Positions 11,660-24,401 of a DNA stretch of 64,000 bases are shown piece after piece (position 1 is the stretch's first letter; each line of letters begins with the position of its first letter). The translations under genes were made by a program, and so were the position numbers. The notes below the pieces were generated by a model, which did no database searches, was not told where the DNA came from, and worked only from the letters and a program-made list of their open reading frames with translations. Source of the stretch: Lamellibrachia columna (lineage: Eukaryota > Annelida > Polychaeta > Sabellida > Siboglinidae); assembly GCA_963662155.1 (NCBI GenBank), contig OY759261.1, positions 2,730,227 through 2,794,226 of the forward strand, given 5' to 3'.

Positions 11660-14600
11660 CTCTATTTATCGGTGACTTATAGGCACTGACGTCATCTGAA
11701 TTTACCGATCACATGTTCTCCATAAGTGTCGAGCCGAGATACGGATCCGTAAATACTGTCCGAATAGCATCCGTTAATGAATGCACTACTTATCAGTTTT
11801 TATATGGGTTTTTTCAAAGAAGACATGCGATATAATCTAAATGTCTAAACTTTATATGTTTAAGAACACGTCGATACCGCAGCTGGCGGAAAATCACTCA
11901 TGTATGACATGGTAAAGTCCGTGAAAAACAAGGGTGTTTCGTGGGGGCCAACCTCCCACATCTTACCAATTGTGAGAGTCCACCTCCGACCTATTTTTGA
12001 AGCCAACGTCCCACCAACTTTAAGACCAACTTCCAACTTCCAGCTTTATGGCTACGTATGAGATACGTTCAACTGATATGCTATACGTTAAGTATTGAGA
12101 TACGTTGGGAGCCAAAACGTATAGCTGAAACTGTTTACTGACTATTGAGAACGCGATACTTACTATAGTCTGTGTAGAGGTGGGGATTAGACCGCGGGTT
12201 TTGGAGGAGGAGAGTTGTGTAATGGTCATTGATGAAGGAGTGTAGTCTGTGTAGAAGTGGACAGTAGACCGCGGGTTTTGGAGGAGGAGAGTTGTGTAAT
12301 GGTCATTGATGAAGTAGTGCAGTCTGTGTAGAAGTGGACAGTAGACCGCGGGTTTTGGAGGAGGAGAGTTGTGTAATGGTCATTGATGAAGGAGTGCAGT
12401 CTGTGTAGAAGTGGACAGTACTCCGCGGGTCTTGGAGGGGGAGAGTTGTGTAATGGTCATTGATAAAGGAATGCAGTCTGTGTAGAAGTGGACAGTAGAC
12501 CGCGGGTCTTGGAGGTGGATAGTTGTGTAATGGTCATTGATAAAGGAATGCAGTCTGTGTAGAAGTAGACAGTAGACCGCGGGTCTTGGAGGTGGAGAGT
12601 TGTGTAATGGTCATTGATGAAGGAGTGTGGTCTATGTAGAAGTGGACAGTAGACCGCGGGTCTTGGAGGTGGAGAGTTGTGTAATGGTCATTGATGAAGG
12701 AGTGTGGTCTGTGTAGAAGTGGACAGTAGACCGCGGGTCTTGGAGGTGGAGAGTTGTGTAATGGTCATTGATGAAGGAGTGTGGACTGTATAGAAGTGGA
12801 CAGTAGACCGCGGGTCTTGGAGGTGGAGAGTTGTGTAATGGTCATTGATGAAATAGCGTAGTATGTGTAGAAGTGGACAGTAGACCGCGGGTCTTGGAGG
12901 TGGAGAGTTGTGTAATGGTCATTGAAAAAGGAATGCAGTCTGTGTAGAAGTGGACGGTAGACCGCGGGTCATGGAGGTGGAGAGTTGTGTAATGGTCATT
13001 GATAAAGGAATGCAGTCTGTGTAGAAGTGGACAGTAGACCGCGGGTCTTGGAGGTGGAGAGTTGTGTAATGGTCATTGATAAAGGAATGCAGTCTGTGTA
13101 GAAGTGGACAGTAGACCGCGGGTCATGGAGGTGGAGAGTTGTGTAATGTCATTGATAAAGGAATGCAGTCTGTGTAGAAGTGGACAGTAGACCGCGGGTC
13201 ATGGAGGTGTAGAGTTGTGTAATGGTCATTGATAAAGGAATGCAGTCTGTGTAGAAGTGGACAGTAGACCGCGGGTCTTGGAGGTGGAGAGTTTTGTAAT
13301 GGTCATTGATGAAGTAGTGTGGTCTGTGTAGAAGTGGAGAGTAGACCGCGGGTCTTGGAGGTGGAGAGTTGTGTAATGGTCATTGATGAAGTAGTGTGGT
13401 CTGTGTAGAAGTGGACAGTAGACCGCGGGTCTTGGAGGTGGAGAGTTGTGTAATGGTCATTGATGAAGGAGTGTGGTCTGTGTAGAAGTGGACAGTAGAC
13501 CGCGGGTCTTGGAGGTGGAGAGTTGTGTAATGGTCATTGATGAAGGAGTGTGGTCTGTGTAGAAGTGGACAGTAGACCGCGGGTCTTGGAGGTGGAGAGT
13601 TGTGTAATGGTCATTGATAAAGGAATGCGGTCTGTGTAGAAGTGGACAGTAGACCGCGGGTCTTGGAGGTGGAGAGTTGTGTAATGGTCACTGATGAAGT
13701 AGTGTAGTTTGTGTAGAAGTGGACAGTAGACCGCGGGTCTTGGAGGTGGAGAGTTGTGTAATGGTCACTGATGAAGGAGTGTGGTCTATGTAGAAGTGGA
13801 CAGTAGACCGCGGGTCTTGGAGGTGGGGAGTTGTGTAATGGTCATTGATGAAGGAGTGTGGTCTGTGTAGAAGTGGACAGTAGACCGCGGGTCTTGGAGG
13901 TGGAGAGTTGTGTAATGGTCATTGATGAATGAGTGTGGACTGTGTAGAAGTGGACAGTAGACCGCGGGTCTTGGAGGTGGAGAGTTGTGTAATGGTCATT
14001 GATGAAATAGCGTAGTATGTGTAGAAGTGGACAGTAGACCGCGGGTCTTGGAGGTGGAGAGTTGTGTAATGGTCATTGAAAAAGGAATGCAGTCTGTGTA
14101 GAAGTGGACGGTAGACCGCGGGTCATGGAGGTGGAGAGTTGTGTAATGGTCATTGATAAAGGAATGCAGTCTGTGTAGAAGTGGACAGTAGACCGCGGGT
14201 CTTGGAGGTGGAGAGTTGTGTAATGGTCATTGATAAAGGAATGCAGTCTGTGTAGAAGTGGACAGTAGACCGCGGGTCATGGAGGTGGAGAGTTGTGTAA
14301 TGTCATTGATAAAGGAATGCAGTCTGTGTAGAAGTGGACAGTAGACCGCGGGTCATGGAGGTGTAGAGTTGTGTAATGGTCATTGATAAAGGAATGCAGT
14401 CTGTGTAGAAGTGGACAGTAGACCGCGGGTCTTGGAGGTGGAGAGTTTTGTAATGGTCATTGATGAAGTAGTGTGGTCTGTGTAGAAGTGGAGAGTAGAC
14501 CGCGGGTCTTGGAGGTGGAGAGTTGTGTAATGGTCATTGATGAAGTAGTGTGGTCTGTGTAGAAGTGGACAGTAGACCGCGGGTCTTGGAGGTGGAGAGT

Positions 14601-17600
14601 TGTGTAATGGTCATTGATGAAGGAGTGTGGTCTGTGTAGAAGTGGACAGTAGACCGCGGGTCTTGGAGGTGGAGAGTTGTGTAATGGTCATTGATGAAGG
14701 AGTGTGGTCTGTGTAGAAGTGGACAGTAGACCGCGGGTCTTGGAGGTGGAGAGTTGTGTAATGGTCATTGATAAAGGAATGCGGTCTGTGTAGAAGTGGA
14801 CAGTAGACCGCGGGTCTTGGAGGTGGAGAGTTGTGTAATGGTCACTGATGAAGTAGTGTAGTTTGTGTAGAAGTGGACAGTAGACCGCGGGTCTTGGAGG
14901 TGGAGAGTTGTGTAATGGTCACTGATGAAGGAGTGTGGTCTATGTAGAAGTGGACAGTAGACCGCGGGTCTTGGAGGTGGGGAGTTGTGTAATGGTCATT
15001 GATGAAGGAGTGTGGTCTGTGTAGAAGTGGACAGTAGACCGCGGGTCTTGGAGGTGGAGAGTTGTGTAATGGTCATTGATGAATGAGTGTGGACTGTGTA
15101 GAAGTGGACAGTAGACCGCGGGTCTTGGAGGTGGAGAGTTGTGTAATGGTCATTGATGAAGTAGCGTAGTCTGTGTAGAAGTGGACAGTAGACCGCGGGT
15201 CTTGGAGGTGGAGAGTTGTGTAATGGTCATTGAAAAAGGAATGCAGTCTGTGTAGAAGTGGACGGTAGACCGCGGGTCATGGAGGTGGAGAGTTGTGTAA
15301 TGGTCATTGATAAAGGAATGCAGTCTGTGTAGAAGTGGACAGTAGACCGCGGGTCTTGGAGGTGGAGAGTTGTGTAATGGTCATTGATAAAGGAATGCAG
15401 TCTGTGTAGAAGTGGACAGTAGACCGCGGGTCATGGAGGTGGAGAGTTGTGTAATGTCATTGATAAAGGAATGCAGTCTGTGTAGAAGTGGACAGTAGAC
15501 CGCGGGTCATGGAGGTGTAGAGTGGTGTAATGGTCATTGATAAAGGAATGCAGTCTGTGTAGAAGTGGACAGTAGACCGCGGGTCTTGGAGGTGGAGAGT
15601 TTTGTAATGGTCATTGATGAAGTAGTGTGGTCTGTGTAGAAGTGGAGAGTAGACCGCGGGTCTTGGAGGTGGAGAGTTGTGTAATGGTCATTGATGAAGT
15701 AGTGTGGTCTGTGTAGAAGTGGACAGTAGACCGCGGGTCTTGGAGGTGGAGAGTTGTGTAATGGTCATTGATGAAGGAGTGTGGTCTGTGTAGAAGTGGA
15801 CAGTAGACCGCGGGTCTTGGAGGTGGAGAGTTGTGTAATGGTCATTCATGAAGGAGTGTGGTCTGTGTAGAAGTGGACAGTAGACCGCGGGTCTTGGAGG
15901 TGGAGAGTTGTTTAATGGTCATTGATAAAGGAATGCGGTCTGTGTAGAAGTGGACAGTAGACCGCGGGTCTTGGAGGTGGAGAGTTGTGTAATGGTCATT
16001 GATGAAGTAGTGTAGTTTGTGTAGAAGTGGACAGTAGACCGCGGGTCTTGGAGGTGGAGAGTTGTGTAATGGTCACTGATGAAAGAGTGTGGTCTATGTA
16101 GAATTGGACAGTAGACCGCGGGTCTTGGAGGTGGGGAGTTGTGTAATGGTCATTGATGAAGGAGTGTGGTTTGTGTAGAAGTGGACAGTAGACCGCGGGT
16201 CTTGGAGGTGGAGAGTTGTGTAATGGTCATTGATGAATGAGTGTGGACTGTGTAGAAGTGGACAGTAGACCGCGGGTCTTGGAGGTGGAGAGTTGTGTAA
16301 TGGTCATTGATGAAGTAGCGTAGTCTGTGTAGAAGTGGACAGTAGACCGCGGGTCTTGGAGGTGGAGAGTTGTGTAATGGTCATTGAAAAAGGAATGCGG
16401 TCTGTGTAGAAGTGGACAGTAGACCGCGGGTCTTGGAGGTGGAGAGTTGTGTAAAGGTCATTGATGAAGGAGTGTGGTCTATGTAGAAGTGGACAGTAGA
16501 CCGCGGGTCTTGGAGGTGGGGAGTTGTGTAATGGTCATTGATGAAGGTGTGTGGTCTTTGTAGAAGTGGACAGTAGACCGCGGGTCTTGGAGGTGGAGAG
16601 TTGTGTAATGGTCATTGATGAAGGAGTGTGGACTGTGTAGAAGTGGACAGTAGACCGCGGGTCTTGGAGGTGGAGAGTTGTGTAATGGTCATTGATGAAG
16701 TCGCGTAGTCTGTGTAGAAGTGGACAGTAGACCGCGGGTCATGGAGGTGGAGAGTTGTGTAATGGTCATTGATGAAGGAGTGTGGTCTGTGTAGAAGTGG
16801 ACAGTAGACCGCGGTTCTTGGAGGTGGAGAGTTGTGTAATGGTCATTGATGAAGGAGTGTAGTCTGTGTAGAAGTGGACAGTAGACCGCGGGTCTTGGAG
16901 GTGGGGAGTTGTGTAATGGTCATTGATGAAGGAGTGTGGTCTGTGTAGAAGTGGACAGTAGACCGCGGGTCTTGGAGGTGGAGAGTTGTGTAATGGTCAT
17001 TGATAAAGGAATGCAGTCTGTGTAGAAGTGGACAGTAGACCGCGGGTCTTGGAGGTGGAGAGTTGTGTAATGGTCATTGATGAAGGAGTGTGGTCTGTGT
17101 AAAAGTGGACAGTAAACCGCATGTGTTGGGGTGGAGAAAGAAAGAGAGGGAGAGCGAAATTAAAGGTGTGTATTGATATACTGTCTGCTGTTTGATTTGT
17201 TGCATGCATTCCAATTGGGGGAAAATGAACAGACACAACAACGATTTGTTTTACATAAGTTGTTCTTTCTCTCATTACATTGACACTGATATCACATTCT
17301 TATAAAAAAAATTGTTCAGTTTGCGAGCTTCCTCCTCATCTTCATTAGACTGAGCTTTTTTATGCCTCTCATTTGTGCAATTGTGTCTACGGTTGCAGGA
17401 TCAAAATATTATACATGTCGTGTTGGAGCTGGTGCAGTTGCATCGTTGTGTGTTGTGTGGCATGTGGATTTACCCTTTATCAGCATAACATTTATATATG
17501 TTGATGATAGCAATATGTTAGCAGGGACATAATGCATCTGATGACCCTTCCAGCGGCCATTATCGAATAATGGTCCCCATTATAAATGCGTTTACTATCA

Positions 17601-17715
17601 GCAACATTGAACAGAATTGAATACACGGCATACAATAGAGTCGAACAAACTACTGATTACATTGTTGGTTTACTAACTTCTTTATTAACGTTATTTGCAT
17701 TGTTAGTTGTATTTG
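11660..17715. repeat. duplication block D2, copy 1 (with 77-bp array)
   Basis: Homologous to 20000-22690 and 23084-25605: shared landmarks are gctggcggaaaat, the (c)ccaccaattttaagaccaac block, tagaccgcgggt, ttacattgacatc/actga, cattataaatgygtttacta and ttctttattaacgttatttg. Homology ends near 17715, before the LRAT exon that follows in the other copies. Confidence 0.8.
12150..17115. repeat. 77-bp minisatellite, about 64 copies, with 15-unit higher-order structure
   Basis: Unit includes gtgtagaagtggacagtaga, ccgcgggtcttggaggtgga and gttgtgtaatggtcattgat. A one-base deletion (gtaatgtcattg) recurs at 13143, 14297 and 15451, exactly 1154 bp apart (15 x 77 - 1); other variants (gtggagagtag, gaaaaaggaatg, ggagttttgtaatgg) keep the same spacing. 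The paralogues at 20785-20860 and 23770-23840 hold one degenerate unit. Confidence 0.97.
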
Positions 17716-17821
17716 AAGACGTTTCTACAATATAATAATGTGTATGTAAAAAAAACCATAAAACTCGTCGAAGTTCACTATGTCAGACATAATTACTTTT
17801 TGTTACTCTAAATTACTTGTT

Positions 17822-18660
17822 TTTATTATTATTATTATACCGAAGTTATAAAGCGCTCTTTTCATACATAAAAGCCTGCTCAAAAGCGGTGTACATAATG
17901 AATAGAATAATCACAGACAGTAAAAACAAAGCATAAAAACGATAACATGATAGAAAAATGAAATATTATAGAAGACTGGATATAATAAGATGAATATGTA
18001 GATACTGTTTTAAAAATGTAATAAAAAAGAATAACTGACTAGAAAGAGTTAAGCACCAAAATGAGCCAGGAACAAATGTGTGTTTTAGCAGCTACTTGAA
18101 AGTGTTCAGTGTTTTTGCTTCACGAATGTGAGCCGGTAGCGCATTCCACAACTTAGCTGCTGAACACTGGAATTTTCTGTCGCCGTAAGTAACTGTTCTA
18201 GTGTCACTGAATCCATGGATCGTAGCGTTCTTCTTGGTTGGTTCATTCAGTATGTCCAATATATATCCTGGAGCCTGTCCATGCAGGGCTTTATATGTGT
18301 GCATCAGGATTTTTAATTGCACTCTATAGTTACAGGTAACCATTGCAGGTTTTTCAACACTGTAGCGTGATGTTCTGGTTACAATCCGTGCCGCAGTGTT
18401 CTGCACACGTTGTAACTTGTTAATTGATGTCTGGTTCAGTCCACTGAGCAGAGCATTACAATAGTCTAGACGTGATGCTACAAGCCCGTTGACTAATGAT
18501 TGAGTGGCATCGTTTGTGAGATAACGCCTAATGTGCCCAATGTTGCGGAGCTGATAGTATCCAGACATACAGACACTGTTCACATGTTGCTCCATGTTCA
18601 TGGCAGATTCGAAGATAACACCCAGGTTTTTCACACTGTTCACTGATGTAATGTCAGTGT
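17822..18660 (-). pseudogene. LINE (CR1/Jockey-like) reverse transcriptase 3' end, 5'-truncated
   Basis: The minus-strand frame 18092-18643 reads KNLGVIFESAMNMEQHV, then RLDYCNALLSGL, LQRVQNTAARIV and AAKLWNALPAHIREA, the canonical end of CR1/Jockey-type reverse transcriptases. A TAG (codon after TLNTFK) interrupts the usual last residues; reading on gives the usual LINE tail. The 3' UTR ends in (TAATAA)n at 17823-17840. It is cut at its 5' end and sits inside D3 copy 1, whose paralogue lacks it. Confidence 0.93.
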
Positions 18661-18670
18661 GTCAATTTTA

Positions 18671-18732
18671 ATGTGCGTGCGTGCGTGCGTGTGTGTGTGT
18701 GTGTGTGCGTGCGTGTGTGCGTGCGTGCGTGT
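18671..18732. repeat. (GTGC)n/(GT)n microsatellite
   Basis: Simple repeat at the same place as the longer tract at 28196-28380 in the paralogous block. Confidence 0.95.
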
Positions 18733-19832
18733 ACCAGATATATGTAAACAATGTACAATAACCCCAGTAGCGGTACACACAACCTGCCTGCAATAGACAC
18801 CCCGTCATGTTTGTTTCACCTGTATTTCCAACCCCAGGTACAATATTCAGACGAGACGAGTAGATGGTGCATGGCGTAGACTAGTTGTCATGGTGATGTA
18901 ATTATCTCTTGTTTTGAACTGTTTTACTAGTCTTGTACACACACTAGAATGTTGTAATCTCATATACGACATTGACAAACCCACAATGAAAGATTATATC
19001 AGTTGAATGCACAGACTTAACGCTGTACATGAGTATTTTGGGTGTACGTTTTATCAGTGGACACATATCAGGCTAACAGTCATCGAGGATGTAGTACACG
19101 GACAAATCTGCTGAATAATAAAGTCTTTGAATGGGACATGTGTGGCTATTTTTAAAATACACAATTACATCATGACATGCCTTGTGCTCATTGGCCACTA
19201 CACGTGGCGTGATGTCGTAGTGGTGTGTGACTCTTGTGCAGTATGATACTGCGTTCGAGTGCGCTCGTGTTTCTCAGTTCACGTCATGTAAATAGAGTTC
19301 ACGACACCGGTGAACTCGTAATTACAAGTCGACAACTAGGACGCCTTTTAAAATTTCGTGTTCTTGAGTGACGGGTACTATGGGTGCATCCATTCGTATG
19401 TTTTCCATTGGGTTCCAGCATATATCATCGTCATCATCATTATCATGTGGTGCCATCTGCCAAGGACCCCCACTGATGACTGCTGTGTTTCGTTCTTATC
19501 AGATCTTCATATTAAATTGCGTTGTTTTGTTATTGTGACACCCACTGTCATTACTGTTGGTCATTTTGAGTCATTTGGCATCTCTATGTGGGCACAGAAA
19601 AATGAATGACCAGGAGTAACGCCAGTAGCAAAACAAAGCAATTTAATATGCTTAAATGTACATAATTAATGTCAAGCAGATGTAGGGTGTTAATATAGAA
19701 AAAATCATTGTGCTGAATGGGGTAAAACTAACATAAGAGCAATGTGTCAGAAACTGGTCAGAACAAATGGCAAAATGGCAGTGAGCTGAATATGTCGGTC
19801 CCACGTTCTCTATAAATGTTATGCCGAGATAC

Positions 19833-20637
19833 GAGACAGTTTCAACTATATCTTTTTCGCTCACAACGTATCTCAATTCTTAACGTATTGCCTCTCAGTT
19901 GAACTAATCTCAAACGTTATTTGTGTTTTCCCTGTCCTGGTTTGTAGCTGTTCTTAGATGTTTAGATTACATCGCGTGTAACACTTAAGCATGTCGTCTT
20001 TGAAATAACATATAACAAATATAGCTGATGTCAGTGCTTATAAGTTATGGAACAAGCGATAAACAGAGCGAAAAAGTGATAGCTGAAACTGTCTACGAGT
20101 GGCCTCCATTAGTGATTATGCTGCTTATAAGTTGTATATGTTATTTAAAGAAGACATGCTTAAGGTTTACGTGCGACATAATATAAATATCCAAGAACAG
20201 CCATAACTTAGCAGGACAGGGAAAAAACAGTAATTTGACTGTCGTTTGTACGCATAAGAACAACTCCGTATTCCCGCTGGCGGAAAATAACTAATGAATT
20301 ACATGATGAAATCCGTGAAATACACTAGAGGGGTGTGTGACAGAGGTCTCAATCTAAGTCCCATCTTTTTTGAGGGCCAATTTCCTACATCCTACCAATT
20401 ATGAGAGTCTACCTGCCACCAATCCCACCTATTTTTTAGGTTAACCCACCACCAATTTTAAGACCAACCTACCACTTCCAACTTCCTACCACCCCATCAA
20501 ACGGGCGCTTAATGGGCAAGCTACCTGCGTCAAACTTATAGTTGAAACTACATTATGGCTACGCATGTTATAAGTTCAACTTAGAGGCCATTCGCTAAGC
20601 ATTGAGATACGTTGGGAACGACAACTTATAGCTGAAA
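19833..20637. mobile_element. inverted-repeat element remnant
   Basis: 19833-19915 (cagtttcaactatatctttt ... cacaacgtatctcaattctt) is an inverted, diverged copy of 20545-20637 (gcattgagatacgttgggaa ... cttatagctgaaactg). Related termini occur at 5768, 11638, 12045-12145 and 23528-23620. Non-coding; limits and superfamily uncertain. Confidence 0.45.
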
Positions 20638-21139
20638 CTGATTATTCAGAAACCGATATTTAGTTTATAAGTGTTATGAAGTGTTTTTGGAGATGTTAGA
20701 GTCAGCCTAGTGACTGACGGTGGGTGTGGCAGCAGACAAGTCCTGGCTGAAAGGGCAGTTCTATGGTTTTATTGTACTATTGTTATGTAATGGAAGGAGT
20801 GTAGTATGTGTAGCAGTGGACAGGTAGACCGCGGGTCGTGGAGATGGGGAGCTTTGCAGAGAGACGGGGGGGGGGGGAGGATTAAAATTATGTTGTAAAG
20901 GAAACTAAGTGTGATTTGACCTTTTGGAAAGCAACATTTTCTTTCTTGGACCATGACCAAAGAACTCCTTCTGTAACAGTGATGTAAAGATAAACAGGTA
21001 CGTTCTGATATAGCGCGGCATCCAGTCCTTGGGTCTGCTCAAATCGCTGGCTGTCCTGTTCATTCCAATACTATGATTATTTCTCTGGAAGCATTCAGCC
21101 ACGCTCCAATTATGGGAAGATTATTCTTTCTGATATCCA

Positions 21140-21302
21140 CCTCTGTCTGTAGCCAGGTACTCAATTATACAGCCGAGTGAACTGTCTGTAGCCAGGTACT
21201 CATTAATACAGCCGAGTGAACTGTCTGTAGCCAGGTACTCATTTATACAGCCGAGTGAACTGTCTGTAGCCAGGTACTCATTTATACAGCCGAGTGAACT
21301 GT
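21140..21302. repeat. 39-bp tandem repeat, 4 copies, SINE tail
   Basis: Unit gtctgtagccaggtactcat plus ttatacagccgagtgaact. It directly continues the 3' end of the minus-strand SINE. Confidence 0.93.
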
Positions 21303-21418
21303 AGCAACGTGGGATGAACGAAATTGTCAAAGCTTCGAAACGACAGCAAGATGATTCGAACCCGGGTTCTCTAGATTGACAGTCCGCCGTTCTAACCGCT
21401 ACGCCACTGCGCCCCACT
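21303..21418 (-). mobile_element. tRNA-derived SINE, copy 1
   Basis: On the minus strand gtggggcgcagtggcgtagc opens a tRNA-like head with an A-box-like gcggttagaacg and the B box gggttcgaatc, followed by the body tttgacaatttcgttcatcc. A paralogue is at 24285-24401. Confidence 0.85.
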
Positions 21419-22197
21419 GTGTTGTGACATGCTGTATGCTGTGTTAGTTGCTGTATGTACTTGCTGTATGCTGTGTTAGTTGCTGTATGTACTTGCTGTA
21501 TGCTGTGTTAGTTGCTGTATGTACTTGCTGTATGCTGTGTTAGTTGCTGTATGTACTTGCTGTATGCTGTGTTAGTTGCTGTATGTACTTGCTGTATGCT
21601 GTGTTAGTTGCTGTATGTACTTGCTGTATGCTGTGTTAGTTGCTGTATGTACTTGCTGTATGCTGTGTTAGTTGCTGTATGTACTTGCTGTATGCTGTGT
21701 TAGTTGCTGTATGTACTTGCTGTATGCTGTGTTAGTTCCTGTATGTACTTGCTGTATGCTGTGTTAGTTGCTGTATGTACCTGCTGTATGCTGTGTTAGT
21801 TGCTGTATGTACTTGCTGTATGCTGTGTTAGTTGCTGTATGTACCTGCTGTATGCTGTGTTAGTTGCTGTATGTACTTGCTGTATGCTGTGTTAGTTGCT
21901 GTATGTACTTGCTGTATGCTGTGTTAGTTGCTGTATGTACTTGCTGTATGCTGTGTTAGTTGCTGTATGTACTTGCTGTATGCTGTGTTAGTTGCTGTAT
22001 GTACTTGCTGTATGCTGTGTTAGTTGCTGTATGTACTTGCTGTATGCTGTGTTAGTTGCTGTATGTACCTGCTGTATGCTGTGTTAGTTGTTGTATGTAC
22101 TTGCTGTATGCTGTGTTAGTTGCTGTATGTACTTGCTGTATGCTGTGTTAGTTGCTGTATGTACTTGCTGTATGCTGTGTTAGTTGCTGTATGTACT
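21419..22197. repeat. 32-bp minisatellite, about 24 copies (unit A)
   Basis: Unit ttgctgtatgtacttgctgt plus atgctgtgttag. A variant, tacctgctg, is sprinkled through the array. Confidence 0.97.
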
Positions 22198-22821
22198 CAA
22201 GCTGGGGAGTAATCAACAGTCAGAACCACGAGGTTTTTTTTACATAAGCATGTTTTTTCTCGTTACATTGACATCTCTATCATATCCTTATCAAATAGTT
22301 TAAGTTTGTTAGTTTCAGTCCTCCTCGTGTTCATTAGGCGGAACTTCGCTACACCTCTCATTTATGTCAAAATATTATACATGCCACGTGGGAGTTGTTG
22401 CAACTGTATCGTTGCGTGTTGTGTGGCATCAGGATTTGACATTTACACCTTATCAGCATAACACCTTTGGGGATAGCAAGATGTTAGCAGTGGCACAGTG
22501 CATCGACCAACCACCCAGCGACCATTATCGTATGATGATCCCCATTATAAATGTGTTTACTATCCAGTAACATTAGACAGAATTGAATACAAGGCATACA
22601 TTAGAGTCGACCAAACTACTTATTAGATTGTTGGTTTACTATCTCCTTTATTAACGTTATTTTTATTGTTAACTTCTTTATTAACGTTATTTGCATTGTT
22701 AGTTGTATTTTAAACTGTGTATGAATTGTAATATGTATATAATGCATTTTTACAATGGCTTAAAGTTATATAGGGTGATAAGGATGAACGTTGATGTAAA
22801 CACATATTATATTTATTTCAG
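22198..22821. other. intronic DNA upstream of LRAT exon A
   Basis: Duplicated at 25120-25733 and, diverged, at 17225-17715. No gene is seen. Confidence 0.6.
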
Positions 22822-23062
22822 TGGTGGAGACCAACTGGCCCGCGAAATAACAGGTGGATCCGGATCATTTGGAAGTAGCGCGACCGGGGGATCAGGCCTA
22901 ATTACCTTCAAGCACCACGGGATTTGCGTAGGTGTAGAAGATGTCATCGACTACATTGACGACTCGAAAGTACATTGCATCAGCCTCATTAATTGCGAAA
23001 ACGGGCAATATCTGCGTCAATTCCGATACACAAAGAGCCCGACACCCTTGGAACCAGAGTAG
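22822..23062 (+). pseudogene. LRAT-domain exon, truncated copy A
   Basis: After the acceptor atttatttcag the frame reads GGDQLAREITGGSG...FKHHGICVG...VIDYIDDSKVH and stops at TAG 23060 (GAG-TAG where copy B has GAG-AAG). Homology to copy B goes on to about 23083 (ggcggaggat) and then breaks abruptly into the start of the next 2983-bp duplication unit. The catalytic NCEHF part is therefore missing. Copy A also carries about 16 residues after GGDQLA that copy B lacks. It looks like a dead fragment made by the tandem duplication, although it could still encode a short, domain-less product. Confidence 0.75.
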
Positions 23063-24121
23063 GTCGTGAGGAAGGCGGAGGATGGCCTCCATTAGTGATT
23101 ACGCTACTTATAAGTTGTATATGTTATTTAAAGAAGACATGCTTAAGGTTTACGTGCGACATAATATAAATATCCAAGAACAGCCATAACTTAGCAGGAC
23201 AGGGAAAAAACAGTAATTTGACTGTCGTTTGTACCCATAAGAACGACTCCGTATTCCCGCTGGCGGAAAATAACTAATGAATTACATGATGAAATCCGTG
23301 AAATACACTAGAGGGGTGTATGACAGGGGTCTCAATCTAAGTCCCATCTTTTTTGAGGGCCAATTTCCTACATCCTACCAATTATGAGAGTCTACCTGCC
23401 ACCAATCCCACCTATTTTTTAGGTTAATCCACCACCAATTTTAAGACCAACCTACCACTTCCAATTTCCTACCACCCCATCACACGGGCGCTTAATGGGC
23501 AAGCTACCTGCGTCAAACTTATAGTTGAAACTACATTATGGCTACGCATGTTATAAGTTCAACTTAGAGGCCATTCGCTAAGCATTGAGATACGTTGGGA
23601 ACGACAACTTATAGCTGAAACTGATTATTCAGAAACCGATATTTAGTTTATAAGTGTTATGAAGTGCTTTTGGAGATGTTAGAGTCAGCCTAGTGACTGA
23701 CGGTGGGTGTGGCAGCAGACAAGTCCTGGCTGAAAGGGCAGTTCTATGGTTTTATTGTACTATTGTTATGTAATGGAAGGAGTGTAGTATGTGTAGCAGT
23801 GGACAGGTAGACCGCGGGTCGTGGAGATGGGGAGCTTTGCAGAGAGACGGGGGGGGGGGGAGGATTAAAATTATGTTGTAAAGGAAACTAAGTGTGATTT
23901 GACCTTTTGGAAAGCAACATTTTCTTTCTTGGACCATGACCAAAGAACTCCTTCTGTAACAGTGATGTAAAGATAAACAGGTACGTTCTGATATAGCGCG
24001 GCATCCAGTCCTTGGGTCTGCTCAAATCGCTGGCTGTCCTGTTCATTCCAATACTATGATTATTTTTCTGGAAGCATTCAGCCACGCTCCAATTATGGGA
24101 AGATTATTCTTTCTGATATCC

Positions 24122-24284
24122 ACTTCTGTCTGTAGCCAGGTACTCATTTATACAGCCGAGTGAACTGTCTGTAGCCAGGTACTCATTTATACAGCCGAGT
24201 GAACTGTCTGTAGCCAGGTACTCATTAATACAGCCGAGTGAACTGTCTGTAGCCAGGTACTCATTTATACAGCCGAGTGAACTG
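24122..24284. repeat. 39-bp tandem repeat, 4 copies, SINE tail (unit B)
   Basis: Same unit as 21140-21302. Confidence 0.93.
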
Positions 24285-24401
24285 TGGCAACGTGGGATGA
24301 ACGAAATTGTCAAAGCTTCGAAACGACAGCAAGATGATTCGAACCCGGGTTCTCTAGATTGACAGTCCGCCGTTCTAACCGCTCCGCCACTGCGCCCCAC
24401 C
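24285..24401 (-). mobile_element. tRNA-derived SINE, copy 2
   Basis: Tandem-duplicate of the SINE at 21303-21418; one difference in the A-box region (gctccgcc/gctacgcc on the + strand). Confidence 0.85.

Larger units (their letters stand above)
9290..11660. repeat. segmental duplication D1, copy 2
   Basis: Paralogue of 2080-5795. It has a single unit at the position of the 57-bp array and one at the position of the 32-bp array, lacks the foldback element, and carries its own 39-bp array where copy 1 has about two units (2730-2790). Confidence 0.85.
17765..19610. repeat. duplication block D3, copy 1 (interrupted by a LINE)
   Basis: tatgtcagacataattactt, gtaccagatatatgtaaaca, cccagtagcggtacac, tggtgcatggcgtagactag and atgggtgcatccat all recur in the same order at 28145-28995. 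The LINE at 17822-18660 splits it. No gene is recognised in it; the short open frames (for example 19358-19609) are not supported. Confidence 0.85.
20101..23083. repeat. tandem duplication unit A (2983 bp)
   Basis: Starts ggcctccattagtgatta and ends ggcggaggat. It is near-identical to the unit starting at 23084; most of it is offset by exactly 2983 bp until the 32-bp arrays differ in copy number. Confidence 0.92.

Noticed and set aside
21419..22197. CRISPR-like regular repeats
   Set aside because: The units are contiguous without unique spacers, and the genome is eukaryotic. The same applies to the other arrays.
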